Origin: Flammeovirga sp. SJP92
Lineage (GTDB): Bacteria; Bacteroidota; Bacteroidia; Cytophagales; Flammeovirgaceae
Direction of reading: 5' to 3'
NCBI RefSeq assembly: GCF_001583495.1
Contig: NZ_LQAQ01000091.1
Span: 103,599 to 167,598 of the forward strand
DNA: 64,000 nt
The notes under the pieces are model-generated. The model did no database searches and had not been told where the DNA came from. It saw nothing but the letters and a program-made list of their open reading frames with translations. Below, in pieces: positions 16,301 to 23,902 of the stretch (the first letter of the stretch is position 1; every line of letters starts with the position of its first letter). A program made the position numbers and the translations under genes.

Positions 16301-17747
16301 ACATAAATGTCAATGCCATGGGGATAAACATTTTTCCTTCTACTCCCTCCAATGTTAAGATTGGAGCAAAAACAATTAAGATGATCATTTGTCCAAAGAA
16401 TGCAGAGTTCATCATTTTTGTTGAAGCTTCCTGACTTATTTCATCTTTCTTTTTCTGAGAAAGCCCAATAGTACCTACCACATTTTTATGCATCATAAAA
16501 ACAGTTGCTTCAACAATAATGACAGCTCCGTCAACAATGATCCCAAAATCGATAGCACCAAGACTCATTAAGTTGGCCCAAACATCAAATTGATACATCA
16601 TCATAAAAGCGAAAAGCAATGATAATGGAATAGTTGAAGCTACTACTAGGCCACCTCGCCAGTTACCTAACAATAGCACAAGGATAAAAATGACAATGAG
16701 TGCACCTTCAATGAGGTTGTTGGATACCGTTGATGTTGTTTGTTCAATTAGCTTATTTCTAGCAAGAAACTCCTTGATTTGTACTCCTTCAGGTAATGAA
16801 GCTTGAATCAATTCGACTCTTTCTTGAACCGCCGTGATGACTTGATCAGAATTAGCTCCTTTAAGCATTAATATCATACCGCCAACAGCTTCACCTTTCC
16901 CTTCTTTTGTCAAGGCTCCGTATCTAACTGCATGTCCAAATTGTACATTGGCAATATCACCAATTCTAACAGGAATATTCCCTTCTTTTTTTACAAGAAT
17001 ATTTCTAATGTCATCAAGTGATCGTATTAATCCTTCTCCTTTGATATAATTGGCCTTATAGTCTTTTTGGATATAAGAAGCACCAGAATTTTGATTATTT
17101 AAAGTAAGTGCAGTATAAACATCACTAATTGTAATACCCATTGCATTCAGCACATCCGGGTTCACCGCTACTTCATATTGTTTTATATATCCCCCAAATG
17201 CATTGACCTCTACAACACCAGGAACCATTGCCATTTGTCTTCGAATGATCCAATCTTGAATTGACCTCAGATCAGTTAATGAGTACTTGCTTTTATAAGC
17301 AGGATCAACTTCAAGAGTATATTGATAGATCTCTCCCAAGCCAGTACTTATTGGGCCAACGAATGGTTCTCCAAAACCAGCAGGGATATTTTCTTTCACT
17401 TCATTTAACTTCTCGACAACTAATTGCCTAGGTAGATAAGTACCTACTTCATCTTTAAAAACAATCGTAACTAATGACAAACCGGAACGGCTTACTGATC
17501 TGATTTCTTCCACATCTGGAAGGTTTGACATGGCCAACTCCACAGGGTAAGTAATAAATTGTTCTACCTCCTCTGTACCCAAACTTGGTGCTTGAGTGAT
17601 AACCTGTACTTGATTATTGGTGATGTCTGGAACGGCATCAACAGGTACTTTTGTTAATGACCAAATACCACCGCATATCCAAACGGCAATAAATAGAGCA
17701 ATAATAAGTTTATTCTTGATTGAAAAAGATATGATATTATTTATCAT
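13389..17747 (-). CDS. CusA/CzcA heavy-metal RND pump fused to a TolC-like outer-membrane channel
   Basis: A 1452-aa single reading frame. Residues 1 to about 1040 are an HME-type RND antiporter: twelve membrane helices, the family start IISFSIKNKLIIALF, AIDFGIIVDGAVIIVEA with the charged relay residues in TM4, and NGLVLIEGW. A junction helix follows (PIVAVFLGFILFFSS, near 1040-1060) ending in YAQ, like a signal peptide with cleavage site. From about 1062 to the end is a TolC/OEP-type channel protomer with long coiled-coil helices (GLEQNGNMKMASSEIEIAEL, ANYLEKASAETQ-like motifs). Such fusions are known in Bacteroidota, so this is not a sequencing error. The adaptor gene follows 10 bp later; together they would make a complete tripartite pump. 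The upstream leader has an 11-bp inverted repeat. Confidence 0.95.
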   Translation of the reverse strand: MINNIISFSIKNKLIIALFIAVWICGGIWSLTKVPVDAVPDITNNQVQVITQAPSLGTEEVEQFITYPVELAMSNLPDVEEIRSVSRSGLSLVTIVFKDEVGTYLPRQLVVEKLNEVKENIPAGFGEPFVGPISTGLGEIYQYTLEVDPAYKSKYSLTDLRSIQDWIIRRQMAMVPGVVEVNAFGGYIKQYEVAVNPDVLNAMGITISDVYTALTLNNQNSGASYIQKDYKANYIKGEGLIRSLDDIRNILVKKEGNIPVRIGDIANVQFGHAVRYGALTKEGKGEAVGGMILMLKGANSDQVITAVQERVELIQASLPEGVQIKEFLARNKLIEQTTSTVSNNLIEGALIVIFILVLLLGNWRGGLVVASTIPLSLLFAFMMMYQFDVWANLMSLGAIDFGIIVDGAVIIVEATVFMMHKNVVGTIGLSQKKKDEISQEASTKMMNSAFFGQMIILIVFAPILTLEGVEGKMFIPMALTFMFAMIGVMILCLTYVPMVSSLFINVKNVNSLSFGDKIIQRIENLYEPILLNSLRKGKVILVSSVAVLIASFYIFSTLGGEFMTQLDEGDIAYHVIMKPGTSLDETIKATTEIENIMKANFPEIEQVMSRIGVADVPTDPMPMDVADCLVILKPKSEWTSASSKEELIDKIKEKISVVPGVNFEFTQPIEMRFNELISGVREDVAIKLYGEDLEVLAEKAEEISTIIGDIEGIADKRVEATAGLPQIVVHYNRDKLGQYGLNINELNELVQTAFTGKSAGVIFEGEKRFDLVLRFEKNKRSDIDDLKSLYVSLHNGRQIPLHQIADVVYEPGPMQISRDNTQRRTYVGLMVRGRDIESVVNDIKEKLDQELKLPAGYFIRYGGQFENLERASKKLKIVVPIALLSIFILLFLALKSIKETLMIAMAIPFATIGGIISLWLRGMPFSISAGVGFVVLFGVAVLNGLVLIEGWKELKTEGILDLKERIKIGAKRRIRPILLTALTDILGFLPMAISTSAGAEVQQPLATVVIGGMITSTLLTLIVLPILYSMIEKPDVVKLNPKPIVAVFLGFILFFSSNKNYAQTQPQIIGSIDQAITIGLEQNGNMKMASSEIEIAELGKKEAINLQKTQFNTTYGQYNSFRNDLGFEVSQNIEFPTVYSKRKDLAKENLIGSQLKFKMTENQIKREIKKAWYQLSYLNEEMDLMLFQDSLFKRFLHASTIRFETEATNYLEKASAETQVMEIENKLFVLQSEINIQKNTLRVLLQDTIGLSFKPEKLQKRSGLNTNSLESNPTLAYINQQINVAEAQQKIASAEMLPEINLGYFNNSMNGVPLSNEGGIASSSNRFQGVSVGLAIPIFYGSNKAKINASKLKAQNAVTQQQQYKIQLEGDYIRLEQEINQLNGSLNYYESKALPQVDRIIENAQKSFEHGAINYIEYFQNINQSLEMKYNYLQTLNNFNQTMIEMEYITGQ

Positions 17748-17828
17748 CTTTCTTCTGTATTATTAATTGTGTATACTACCCCCATTTCCGGTTTTTAATA
17801 AAAATGCTAAGTGTTTTTGGAAAAAATA

Positions 17829-17916
17829 AAACTGTAATAGCAGTATAAAATGACCTTATGTTTTATTAGAGGTCTATTCATTGGACTACTTTTAAACCTA
17901 AATATTATTACAGTTT
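17829..17916. promoter_or_regulatory. Inverted repeat in the leader of the efflux operon
   Basis: AAACTGTAATA (17829-17839) and TATTACAGTTT (17906-17916) are a perfect 11-bp inverted pair separated by 66 bp. They lie in the 281-bp gap between the small Cys/His protein gene and the pump gene. They could be paired operators for a metal-responsive regulator or arms of a large leader hairpin. No regulator gene is adjacent. Confidence 0.35.
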
Positions 17917-18028
17917 CCTTCTATTTTAGCACTTATTTTTGAAAACCTGATTAGGAGAAAAAAATTAGATATAGCAACAAAGGCTAATCTTTTCAGAGAA
18001 GCTTAATATTGTATATCAAAAAAAGAAA

Positions 18029-18469
18029 TTAAAGTAATACAGGAGGTCCGCGTTTACCGGAGCTGGTAATGTAGAGGAGTGATTTTACAGAAATATCATC
18101 ATCAACAAAATGTGAAATGGTTTCTGTAAAAGTTTTGGGGATACTCCAAATGACATAAAAAGCGATGGCTTCTCGAATCACTTTGGGAGCTTTCAAGATC
18201 ATTTCATTGTCGGTAGAGATCTTTGTATCTACCACGGCAGAATGATTAATGTGACCTAAAAGGCATGCTAACAAATCATACAAATCTAATTCTGAATGAT
18301 TGGTAAAGTTATATGACTTATGGTCCTGACTATCATTTTTAACGCAACAGCCCTTCTGCTCTGCTGAGCATTGTATATCAAAATCTGAATGTTCAATAAA
18401 AGTATGAGCTACTCCAATCGAATAGATTAATAATATAAAAAATGATATGTACTGTTTAGCATTATTCAT
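18029..18469 (-). CDS. Small exported Cys/His-containing protein upstream of the efflux operon
   Basis: The frame is open to 18511; I prefer the start at 18469 (MNNAKQYISFF), which begins a hydrophobic signal or anchor, giving about 146 aa. The mature part has QCSAEQKGCCVKND and several His (HKSYNFTNHSE, LGHINHS), consistent with metal binding in the periplasm. It ends GKRGPPVLL, a short basic-Pro tail that I recall from small proteins next to Bacteroidota metal-efflux genes; this was not checked. It is codirectional with the pump gene 281 bp downstream. Specific function unknown. Confidence 0.65.
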   Translation of the reverse strand: MNNAKQYISFFILLIYSIGVAHTFIEHSDFDIQCSAEQKGCCVKNDSQDHKSYNFTNHSELDLYDLLACLLGHINHSAVVDTKISTDNEMILKAPKVIREAIAFYVIWSIPKTFTETISHFVDDDISVKSLLYITSSGKRGPPVLL

Positions 18470-18539
18470 CACAACAAATTTAGAAATTAATAATGTGCAA
18501 CAGTTAGGCAATAATATAAAAAGAATTTAAATTTATGTT

Positions 18540-18577
18540 AAAACAAAAGCATCTACCCTTTTAAAGGATAGATGCTT
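18540..18577 (-). terminator. Terminator after the 106-aa gene
   Basis: On the minus strand AAGCATCTA and TAGATGCTT form a 9-bp stem extended by C-G pairs, followed by TTTGTTTT. It separates the 106-aa gene from the small Cys/His gene downstream. Confidence 0.8.
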
Positions 18578-18583
18578 ATCTGT

Positions 18584-18904
18584 TTATATAATTTTTATAT
18601 GCTCAATATCATTCCCAAACTTCACTTCATCACCATCTTTTTTGTTTTTGAAAAAACGATAAAATGGCGAGTCGGTTGTTAGGCCAATGATATTCTTACC
18701 TTCATATTTCAGTGCAGGTAGTTTCACTCCAACAACAAATAAAGAGCTCTCCGTTTCAAAAATACTTCCTTTTCCAATGCCTTCATTGAGGTAAGGCTGA
18801 TGCATTAGCCTTACAACATTGTTAAAATTGGTTTGTGTACTTTCTTTAGATTCTTTGATTTTAGATTGTAAGAATGATAGTATCTTTTCTTTTGACGTTT
18901 TCAT
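18584..18904 (-). CDS. Small protein resembling a stand-alone GreA/GreB C-terminal domain
   Basis: A 106-aa protein. Its second half (GSIFETESSLFVVGVKLPAL, then IIGLTTDSPFYRFFKNKKDGDEVKF) follows the pattern of the GreA/GreB FKBP-like C-terminal domain: an edge strand, an S/TP motif, and the GKKxGDxV turn. The N-terminal 40 residues are a single charged helix without the acidic coiled-coil tip that catalyses transcript cleavage. Related proteins in Bacteroidota have a longer helix. It could bind RNA polymerase without cleavage activity. The assignment is by eye and moderately sure. Confidence 0.6.
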   Translation of the reverse strand: MKTSKEKILSFLQSKIKESKESTQTNFNNVVRLMHQPYLNEGIGKGSIFETESSLFVVGVKLPALKYEGKNIIGLTTDSPFYRFFKNKKDGDEVKFGNDIEHIKII

Positions 18905-18984
18905 TTCAGTGTACTTCGGTTAATTGATATTATATATACTCTAATTGGTCAACCTTAATATACTAAATCAAACATCAAAAAACA

Positions 18985-19899
18985 CTATTTTTTTATCCAA
19001 ATTTCGATATTGGAAGCGTCTCTCCATAAATAGTTCAATCCTTTAGAAGAATAGGACTTATTCGGATCGTTGTTGAAGAAGATGGCAACTTCTGGTACTT
19101 TTGTACCCCATTTTGATGACATTTTTCCTTCCCCTTTTCTGATGAATGAAAGTTGGATAAATCCTTTAAAAGCATAAGCTACAACAACTAACTCATCATT
19201 ATTAGCTTTCTCAATAGCTTGAGCTAAAGTACCTTTATCACTTGCTTCTCCCAACATTTTCCAGTTTGAATCTGCAGCAATTTTATCATAGGCTTCAGTC
19301 ATTGTCAAAAAGCTTCCGCCAACATAAGGATCTTTAAAATCATCAACATTAAAAATCTCAGTAATAGCTCTTGAAGTATATTGACGGCATTTCATAGGAT
19401 CTATTCCTTTTTGATAGCACTCTTTATATTCTTTGATGTATCGGTCTAATATATCAGAGATTTCTGTTTCCGTTAAAGACTTCTTTGTTGCAGTTGTTTC
19501 GGAATTTGTTGTTTTAGGAGTCGCATTGGATAAGATTGCTTCATCTTCAGCAATAGGTGTTTCAATCTTAGAAAATAAGAAAGTTCCTTGATCTACATTT
19601 TCTTTATTAAAAAACTCTCCTTTATACATGTAATTGGCAATTACTTTTCCTTCAAATCGTTCTCCATCACTTTGTCTTAATGTGAGTGTGCCGTCTTCAG
19701 TAAATTCACCAGTCAATGTTTTCTTATCTTTTGTATCCATGTAAATACAGTAGCCTTCCGCTTTTTTATCTTCTACGGAAAAACGTAGTCTGACTTTCAG
19801 CTCTGTATTGATTAAACCTTCAAAAGAATAATTTGTTTGTTGTGCTTGCACTTGCAATGTATAAACAAGTAAAAAAGGCAGGATTAAATATTTGATCAT
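18985..19899 (-). CDS. Secreted hypothetical protein
   Basis: A 304-aa exported protein with signal peptide MIKYLILPFLLVYTLQVQAQ. Residues about 22-115 form a beta-rich domain (GEFTEDGTLTLRQSDGERFEGKV). A Thr/Ser-rich linker follows, then a C-terminal domain with Cys near 165 and 174 (KECYQKGIDPMKCRQYTSRAI). Its pattern, in ASDKGTLAQAIEKANNDELVVVAYAF, SSKWGTKVPEV and YSSKGLNYLW, recalls amidase/NlpC-like effector folds. However, the expected catalytic GHV is replaced by KGFIQLS. I therefore do not call it an enzyme. It is divergent from the Crp/Fnr gene. Confidence 0.65.
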   Translation of the reverse strand: MIKYLILPFLLVYTLQVQAQQTNYSFEGLINTELKVRLRFSVEDKKAEGYCIYMDTKDKKTLTGEFTEDGTLTLRQSDGERFEGKVIANYMYKGEFFNKENVDQGTFLFSKIETPIAEDEAILSNATPKTTNSETTATKKSLTETEISDILDRYIKEYKECYQKGIDPMKCRQYTSRAITEIFNVDDFKDPYVGGSFLTMTEAYDKIAADSNWKMLGEASDKGTLAQAIEKANNDELVVVAYAFKGFIQLSFIRKGEGKMSSKWGTKVPEVAIFFNNDPNKSYSSKGLNYLWRDASNIEIWIKK

Positions 19900-20070
19900 T
19901 GTATTTTTGTAAGTGTTAGATTGCGAAAATAAGGTTTTTTCTTTGTTTTTGACTAGCTTTTGAATTAAATCTATCTAAAATAAAGCATCAATTTGATTTT
20001 GTTGATAAGGTATACATTCAGTATTCATTTTAACTTTTAATCTTTTGATGATTTCAATACATCAATTACT

Positions 20071-20634
20071 ATGGATTCCCTATTTCACGCTCTCATTCAT
20101 GCTAATGAAAATATTTCAGAACTGAAGAATCTTTCCAGAGGAGATTTATTGATTAGAGTTGGTGAGGTAGAAAAACACATTTATATTGTTTTGAGCGGAG
20201 CAGTAAGGGTTACTTATTTTGAGGATAACAATGAAGAGGAACACACCATACGTTTTGGTTATAAAAACTCAATTCTAGCTTCTATTCCTTCTTTTTTTGA
20301 TGAGAGTCCTTCATTATTTACCATTGAATGTATCAGAAGCTCTGAGGTGAAGAAAATACATAAAAAACACTTTTTTGAGATTATTAATTCTTGTGATGAA
20401 TTTCAGAAGGAGTATAACTTGTATTTACAAAATTATTTTAAACAGCAAGTTGAAAGAGAAATAGACCTGTTAACCACTTCTCCATTGAAACGGTTTGAAA
20501 GAGTAATGAAAAGAAGTCCTCAACTTTTCCAGCATGTTCCAAAAAAATATATTGCCTCCTATTTAAGAATGAAGCCAGAAACATTAAGCCGAATCATGAA
20601 ACGAGAGAGGGACTTGATGAAAGAATCGAGTTAG
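20071..20634 (+). CDS. Crp/Fnr-family transcriptional regulator
   Basis: A 187-aa protein with a cyclic-nucleotide-binding fold (LSRGDLLIRVGEVEKHIYIVLSGAVRVTYFEDNNEEEHTIRFGYKNSIL, residues about 20-75) and a C-terminal winged helix (PLKRFERVMKRSPQLFQHVPKKYIASYLRMKPETLSRIMKRE). There is no Fnr-type Cys cluster, and the R/S pair that contacts cAMP phosphate is not evident, so the ligand is unknown. The HTH recognition segment MKPETLSRI matches the common Bacteroidota Crp-like group. The Ate1-like gene starts 84 bp after it on the same strand and may be co-transcribed. Confidence 0.88.
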   Translation: MDSLFHALIHANENISELKNLSRGDLLIRVGEVEKHIYIVLSGAVRVTYFEDNNEEEHTIRFGYKNSILASIPSFFDESPSLFTIECIRSSEVKKIHKKHFFEIINSCDEFQKEYNLYLQNYFKQQVEREIDLLTTSPLKRFERVMKRSPQLFQHVPKKYIASYLRMKPETLSRIMKRERDLMKESS

Positions 20635-20718
20635 ACTCCTTTTATTTTGAAATTATTTGTAGCTTTAATATTTAAATTAATCTTCTTTACCTGTATTAAG
20701 GTTATAAATTGTCAATCA

Positions 20719-21408
20719 ATGAACTATATACTGGACGAGTTTTCAAGAACATGGGTCTCTCCTTCACAATATGATTACTTATTAGCTAAAGGATGGAGAC
20801 ATTTCGGTCCAAACTTTTTTAGATACAATATTAGTATTCATGATGATAAAGTCTGTAACGTATTACCTTTACGTTTAAGAGTGAATGATTTTATGCCCTC
20901 GAAATCACAACGTAAAATTTTACGTAAATGTGAAAGCTTTCAGCTTAGCATACAAAAAGTAGACATAGATGAAGTTTCACAAAAACTATTTCACATTCAT
21001 AAAGAGAAGTTTAAAGATAATGTCCCTCAAAGTATTTTTGACTTTCTCTCGAAAGAGAAAACATCAAGTACGCCTACAACTATTTTAGATTTAAGAGTAT
21101 TTGATGAAGATCGACTAATTGCTGTAAGTTATTTTGGAATTGGTGAAAATGCATTATCAAGTATCTATGGCATGTTTAATCCAGACTATAAAAGTTACAG
21201 TTTAGGTATTTTTACTATGCTAGTAGAAATAATGTATGCAAAACAAATGAATTGTGATTACTACTACCATGGTTATTGCTATGACGTCCCTTCCTTTTAT
21301 GATTATAAAAAGAAGTTCTCAGCGATGGAGACTTATATTTGGGAAAAAGATAAGTGGGTAGATTATTCTTCTTTTGATAAAGCATTTTCAATAAGAGCCA
21401 ATAGCTGA
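20719..21408 (+). CDS. Arginyl-tRNA--protein transferase-like (Ate1 C-terminal domain) protein
   Basis: About 229 aa from the ATG at 20719; the frame is open upstream to a TTG at 20647, but that adds an unlikely hydrophobic leader. Family features are the PLRLRVNDFMPSKSQRKILRK motif (basic tRNA-binding loop) and the GNAT-like core (VSYFGIGENALSSIYGMFNPDYKSYSLGIFTMLVEIMYAK), ending YYYHGYCYD. Ate1/Bpt enzymes add an amino acid from tRNA to protein N-termini for degradation. The zinc/Cys N-terminal domain of full-length Ate1 is missing; a family member of this size may act differently. The last 46 bp overlap the 3' end of lpxK tail to tail. Confidence 0.75.
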   Translation: MNYILDEFSRTWVSPSQYDYLLAKGWRHFGPNFFRYNISIHDDKVCNVLPLRLRVNDFMPSKSQRKILRKCESFQLSIQKVDIDEVSQKLFHIHKEKFKDNVPQSIFDFLSKEKTSSTPTTILDLRVFDEDRLIAVSYFGIGENALSSIYGMFNPDYKSYSLGIFTMLVEIMYAKQMNCDYYYHGYCYDVPSFYDYKKKFSAMETYIWEKDKWVDYSSFDKAFSIRANS

Positions 21409-22379
21409 TCTTTTTGTCCTTCTAATACTTCTGGGAGAATTGGGAGTACAATAAATTGCAGTGAAGAATTTCTCAATAGTGGTCTCAGTTTTACAGCATC
21501 TTTTTCCGAAACCATGACTACTTTATTTTTCCCTATTTCATTCTCAATTCTCTGAATTGTTTTTTCAGTGAAAGAATAGTGATCTCGAAATTTAAAATGC
21601 CTAACCACTTCACGTTGAAGTTGTTTGTCAATGTATTCAAGCATAGGTTCTGGTTTAGCAATACTTGTCATTACATAAACTTCCTTTTCATTAATTCCTT
21701 TTTTTGAAGTTTCATTAATTGGGTACAATTCACCATACTTTATGGAAGTGAAAAACACATTTGCCTTTGGAGCATATTTGTGTGTTTCTTGAACATAGTG
21801 TTGAATGTCTTCTTTAGAAAGAGCTTTTTTGACTTTCGTGAAGATGATAATATCAGCTCTTGATGCTCCGTTTCGATTTTCTCTCAATCTTCCTAAGGGT
21901 AATACATCATCATTAAAGAAAGGAGCACTAAAATCGGAAAGCATAATATTCAAATCTCTATTAATCGCTCTATGCTGAAAAGCATCATCAAGTACAATTA
22001 TGTCAGAATTCATAAAAAAAGGCATTCCAAGTACCCTTTGTTCAGCTACAACAACTTCTACATCATTATACTTTGAATGGTATTGCATAGGTTCATCACC
22101 AATCGTTTTCGCAGTTGCTATTTCATCAGCATATATTGGTCCTTTGGTCGTTCTGCCATATCCTCTACTCAAAATTCCAACTTTATATTTCTTTGAAAAG
22201 TTTTGAATCAAAAACTCAACAAAAGGTGTTTTCCCAGTTCCTCCAACAGATAAATTTCCTACACAAATAATAGGTAAAGTAAAAGAAACAACACGGCTTC
22301 TGCCATTGTCATAATTTTGGTTTCGAATACTAGTAATGTAATCGTATAAGGTAGAAAAAGGCTTTAATATATACTTCAT
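21363..22379 (-). CDS. lpxK: Tetraacyldisaccharide 4'-kinase
   Basis: LpxK phosphorylates the 4' position of the lipid A disaccharide precursor at the inner membrane. The 338-aa protein has the Walker A GNLSVGGTGKTPFVEFL (residues about 42-58), the catalytic region ILSRGYGRTTKGP, DDAFQHRAINRDLNIML (the DDxFQH motif) and LPLGRLRENRNGASRADIII. One N-terminal hydrophobic segment precedes the loop, as usual. It is convergent with and overlaps the Ate1-like gene by 46 bp. Confidence 0.96.
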   Translation of the reverse strand: MKYILKPFSTLYDYITSIRNQNYDNGRSRVVSFTLPIICVGNLSVGGTGKTPFVEFLIQNFSKKYKVGILSRGYGRTTKGPIYADEIATAKTIGDEPMQYHSKYNDVEVVVAEQRVLGMPFFMNSDIIVLDDAFQHRAINRDLNIMLSDFSAPFFNDDVLPLGRLRENRNGASRADIIIFTKVKKALSKEDIQHYVQETHKYAPKANVFFTSIKYGELYPINETSKKGINEKEVYVMTSIAKPEPMLEYIDKQLQREVVRHFKFRDHYSFTEKTIQRIENEIGKNKVVMVSEKDAVKLRPLLRNSSLQFIVLPILPEVLEGQKDQLLALIENALSKEE

Positions 22380-22396
22380 GCCTCAAAAATAGACAA

Positions 22397-22426
22397 TAAA
22401 AAACCCATCTGAAAAACAGATGGGTT
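22397..22426 (-). terminator. Terminator of sucC
   Basis: AACCCATCTG and CAGATGGGTT form a perfect 10-bp stem with a 5-nt loop; six T follow on the minus strand. It lies between the sucC stop and the lpxK start. Confidence 0.92.
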
Positions 22427-22449
22427 GAAATTATTTTAAAAAAAAGCAA

Positions 22450-23640
22450 TTAAGCTAAAGCAGCTTTTACTTTTTCTGCAGCTTCTTTTAATGTAATCGC
22501 TGAAGTTACTTTTAATCCTGACTCGTCAATGATTTTAGCACCTTCCTCAGCGTTAGTACCTTGAAGACGTACAATGATTGGAACTTGAATATCACCAATG
22601 TTTTTGTAAGCTTCAACAACACCGTTGGCTACACGATCACAACGAACGATACCACCAAATACGTTGATAAGGATCGCTTTTACGTTAGGATCTTTAAGGA
22701 TGATTCTAAATCCAGCCTCTACAGTAGTAGCGTTTGCTCCACCTCCAACGTCAAGGAAGTTAGCAGGGTCACCACCAGAAAGCTTAATCATATCCATTGT
22801 TGCCATTGCTAAACCAGCACCGTTAACCATACAACCTACGTTACCGTCTAGTTTTACATAGTTAAGACCTGATTCTCCCGCTTCAACTTCTGTAGGATCT
22901 TCTTCAGTGATGTCACGCATTGCAGCGATGTCTGTGTGACGGTATAAAGCGTTATCATCGATACCCACTTTAGCATCTACAGCCATTACTTGATCATCTG
23001 ATGTTTTGAAAACAGGGTTGATTTCAAACATTTCAGAGTCTGTTTCAACGTAAGCGTTATAAAGAGCAGTAACAAATTTTGTCATCTCTTTGAAAGACTT
23101 ACCTGATGTTCCTAAGTTAAAAGCAACTCTTCTCGCTTGGAAACCTTGGATACCTACAGCTGGATCGATTTCTTCTTTGAAAATAAGTTCAGGAGTTTTC
23201 TCCGCTACTTCTTCAATATCCATACCACCCTCTGTAGAGTACATGATCATATTTTTACCTGTAGCTCTGTCAAGCAATACAGACATATAATATTCTTTGA
23301 TTTCTGATTCGCCAGGGTAGTATACATCCTGTTGAACCATGATTTTGTTAACCTTCTTACCTTCAGGTCCTGTTTGAGGTGTTACTAATTGCATACCGAT
23401 GATTTGCTCTGAAAGCGTTTTTACATCATCCATACTTTTAGCAACTTTTACTCCACCGCCTTTACCACGGCCACCCGCATGAATTTGAGCTTTAACCACC
23501 CAGAAATTGGTGCCTGTTTCTTCAGTAAGTTTTTTTGCAGCCTCCACAGCTTCTTCAGGAGTTTCTGCTACATATCCTGCTGGAACTTTTACTCCGTATT
23601 CCTTAAGGATGCTTTTTGCTTGGTATTCGTGAATGTTCAT
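22450..23640 (-). CDS. sucC: Succinate--CoA ligase (ADP-forming) subunit beta
   Basis: SucC with SucD converts succinyl-CoA to succinate with substrate-level phosphorylation in the TCA cycle. The 396-aa protein starts with the family signature [17 protein letters not shown] and shows the ATP-grasp loop [18 protein letters not shown], the metal-binding EINPVF, and the CoA/phosphate region [15 protein letters not shown] plus [11 protein letters not shown]. The length is normal. sucD is not adjacent. It is monocistronic with a strong terminator. Confidence 0.97.
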   Translation of the reverse strand: MNIHEYQAKSILKEYGVKVPAGYVAETPEEAVEAAKKLTEETGTNFWVVKAQIHAGGRGKGGGVKVAKSMDDVKTLSEQIIGMQLVTPQTGPEGKKVNKIMVQQDVYYPGESEIKEYYMSVLLDRATGKNMIMYSTEGGMDIEEVAEKTPELIFKEEIDPAVGIQGFQARRVAFNLGTSGKSFKEMTKFVTALYNAYVETDSEMFEINPVFKTSDDQVMAVDAKVGIDDNALYRHTDIAAMRDITEEDPTEVEAGESGLNYVKLDGNVGCMVNGAGLAMATMDMIKLSGGDPANFLDVGGGANATTVEAGFRIILKDPNVKAILINVFGGIVRCDRVANGVVEAYKNIGDIQVPIIVRLQGTNAEEGAKIIDESGLKVTSAITLKEAAEKVKAALA

Positions 23641-23824
23641 GACAATTGACCCGTTGGGTGCACAAGTTTGTTTACGTATTGCTACTTAAAAAAAACACAA
23701 TGACTAGCATCATGCTCGTTTGGTAATACAATTCTAATTAAAATAAATGTAAAGTCTAATTTGCTTACGCGAATACACGTCTATGTAATGCATTTTTCTT
23801 AACATTTTTAATTGAAAAATAGCG

Positions 23825-23883
23825 AAAAAAAAGAGTTCGATTAGAAATGAGGCCAAATTTTGACCTGTTTTTTAATCGAACTC
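23825..23883 (-). terminator. Large hairpin terminator of topA
   Basis: GAGTTCGATTA (23833-23843) and TAATCGAACTC (23873-23883) form a perfect 11-bp stem; the 29-nt loop has its own AGG/CCT pairing. On the minus strand the stem is followed by eight T. Confidence 0.85.
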
Positions 23884-23902
23884 CAAAATAAAAATCGTCT
23901 AA

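Noticed and set aside
13389..17747. CusA-TolC fusion as an assembly or frameshift artefact
   Set aside because: The junction is in one uninterrupted frame with sensible residues, and such fusions are known in Bacteroidota.
20647..20718. Upstream TTG extension of the Ate1-like gene as a signal peptide
   Set aside because: A cytosolic tRNA-dependent transferase would not need export, the start would be TTG, and the conserved sequence begins at the ATG at 20719.
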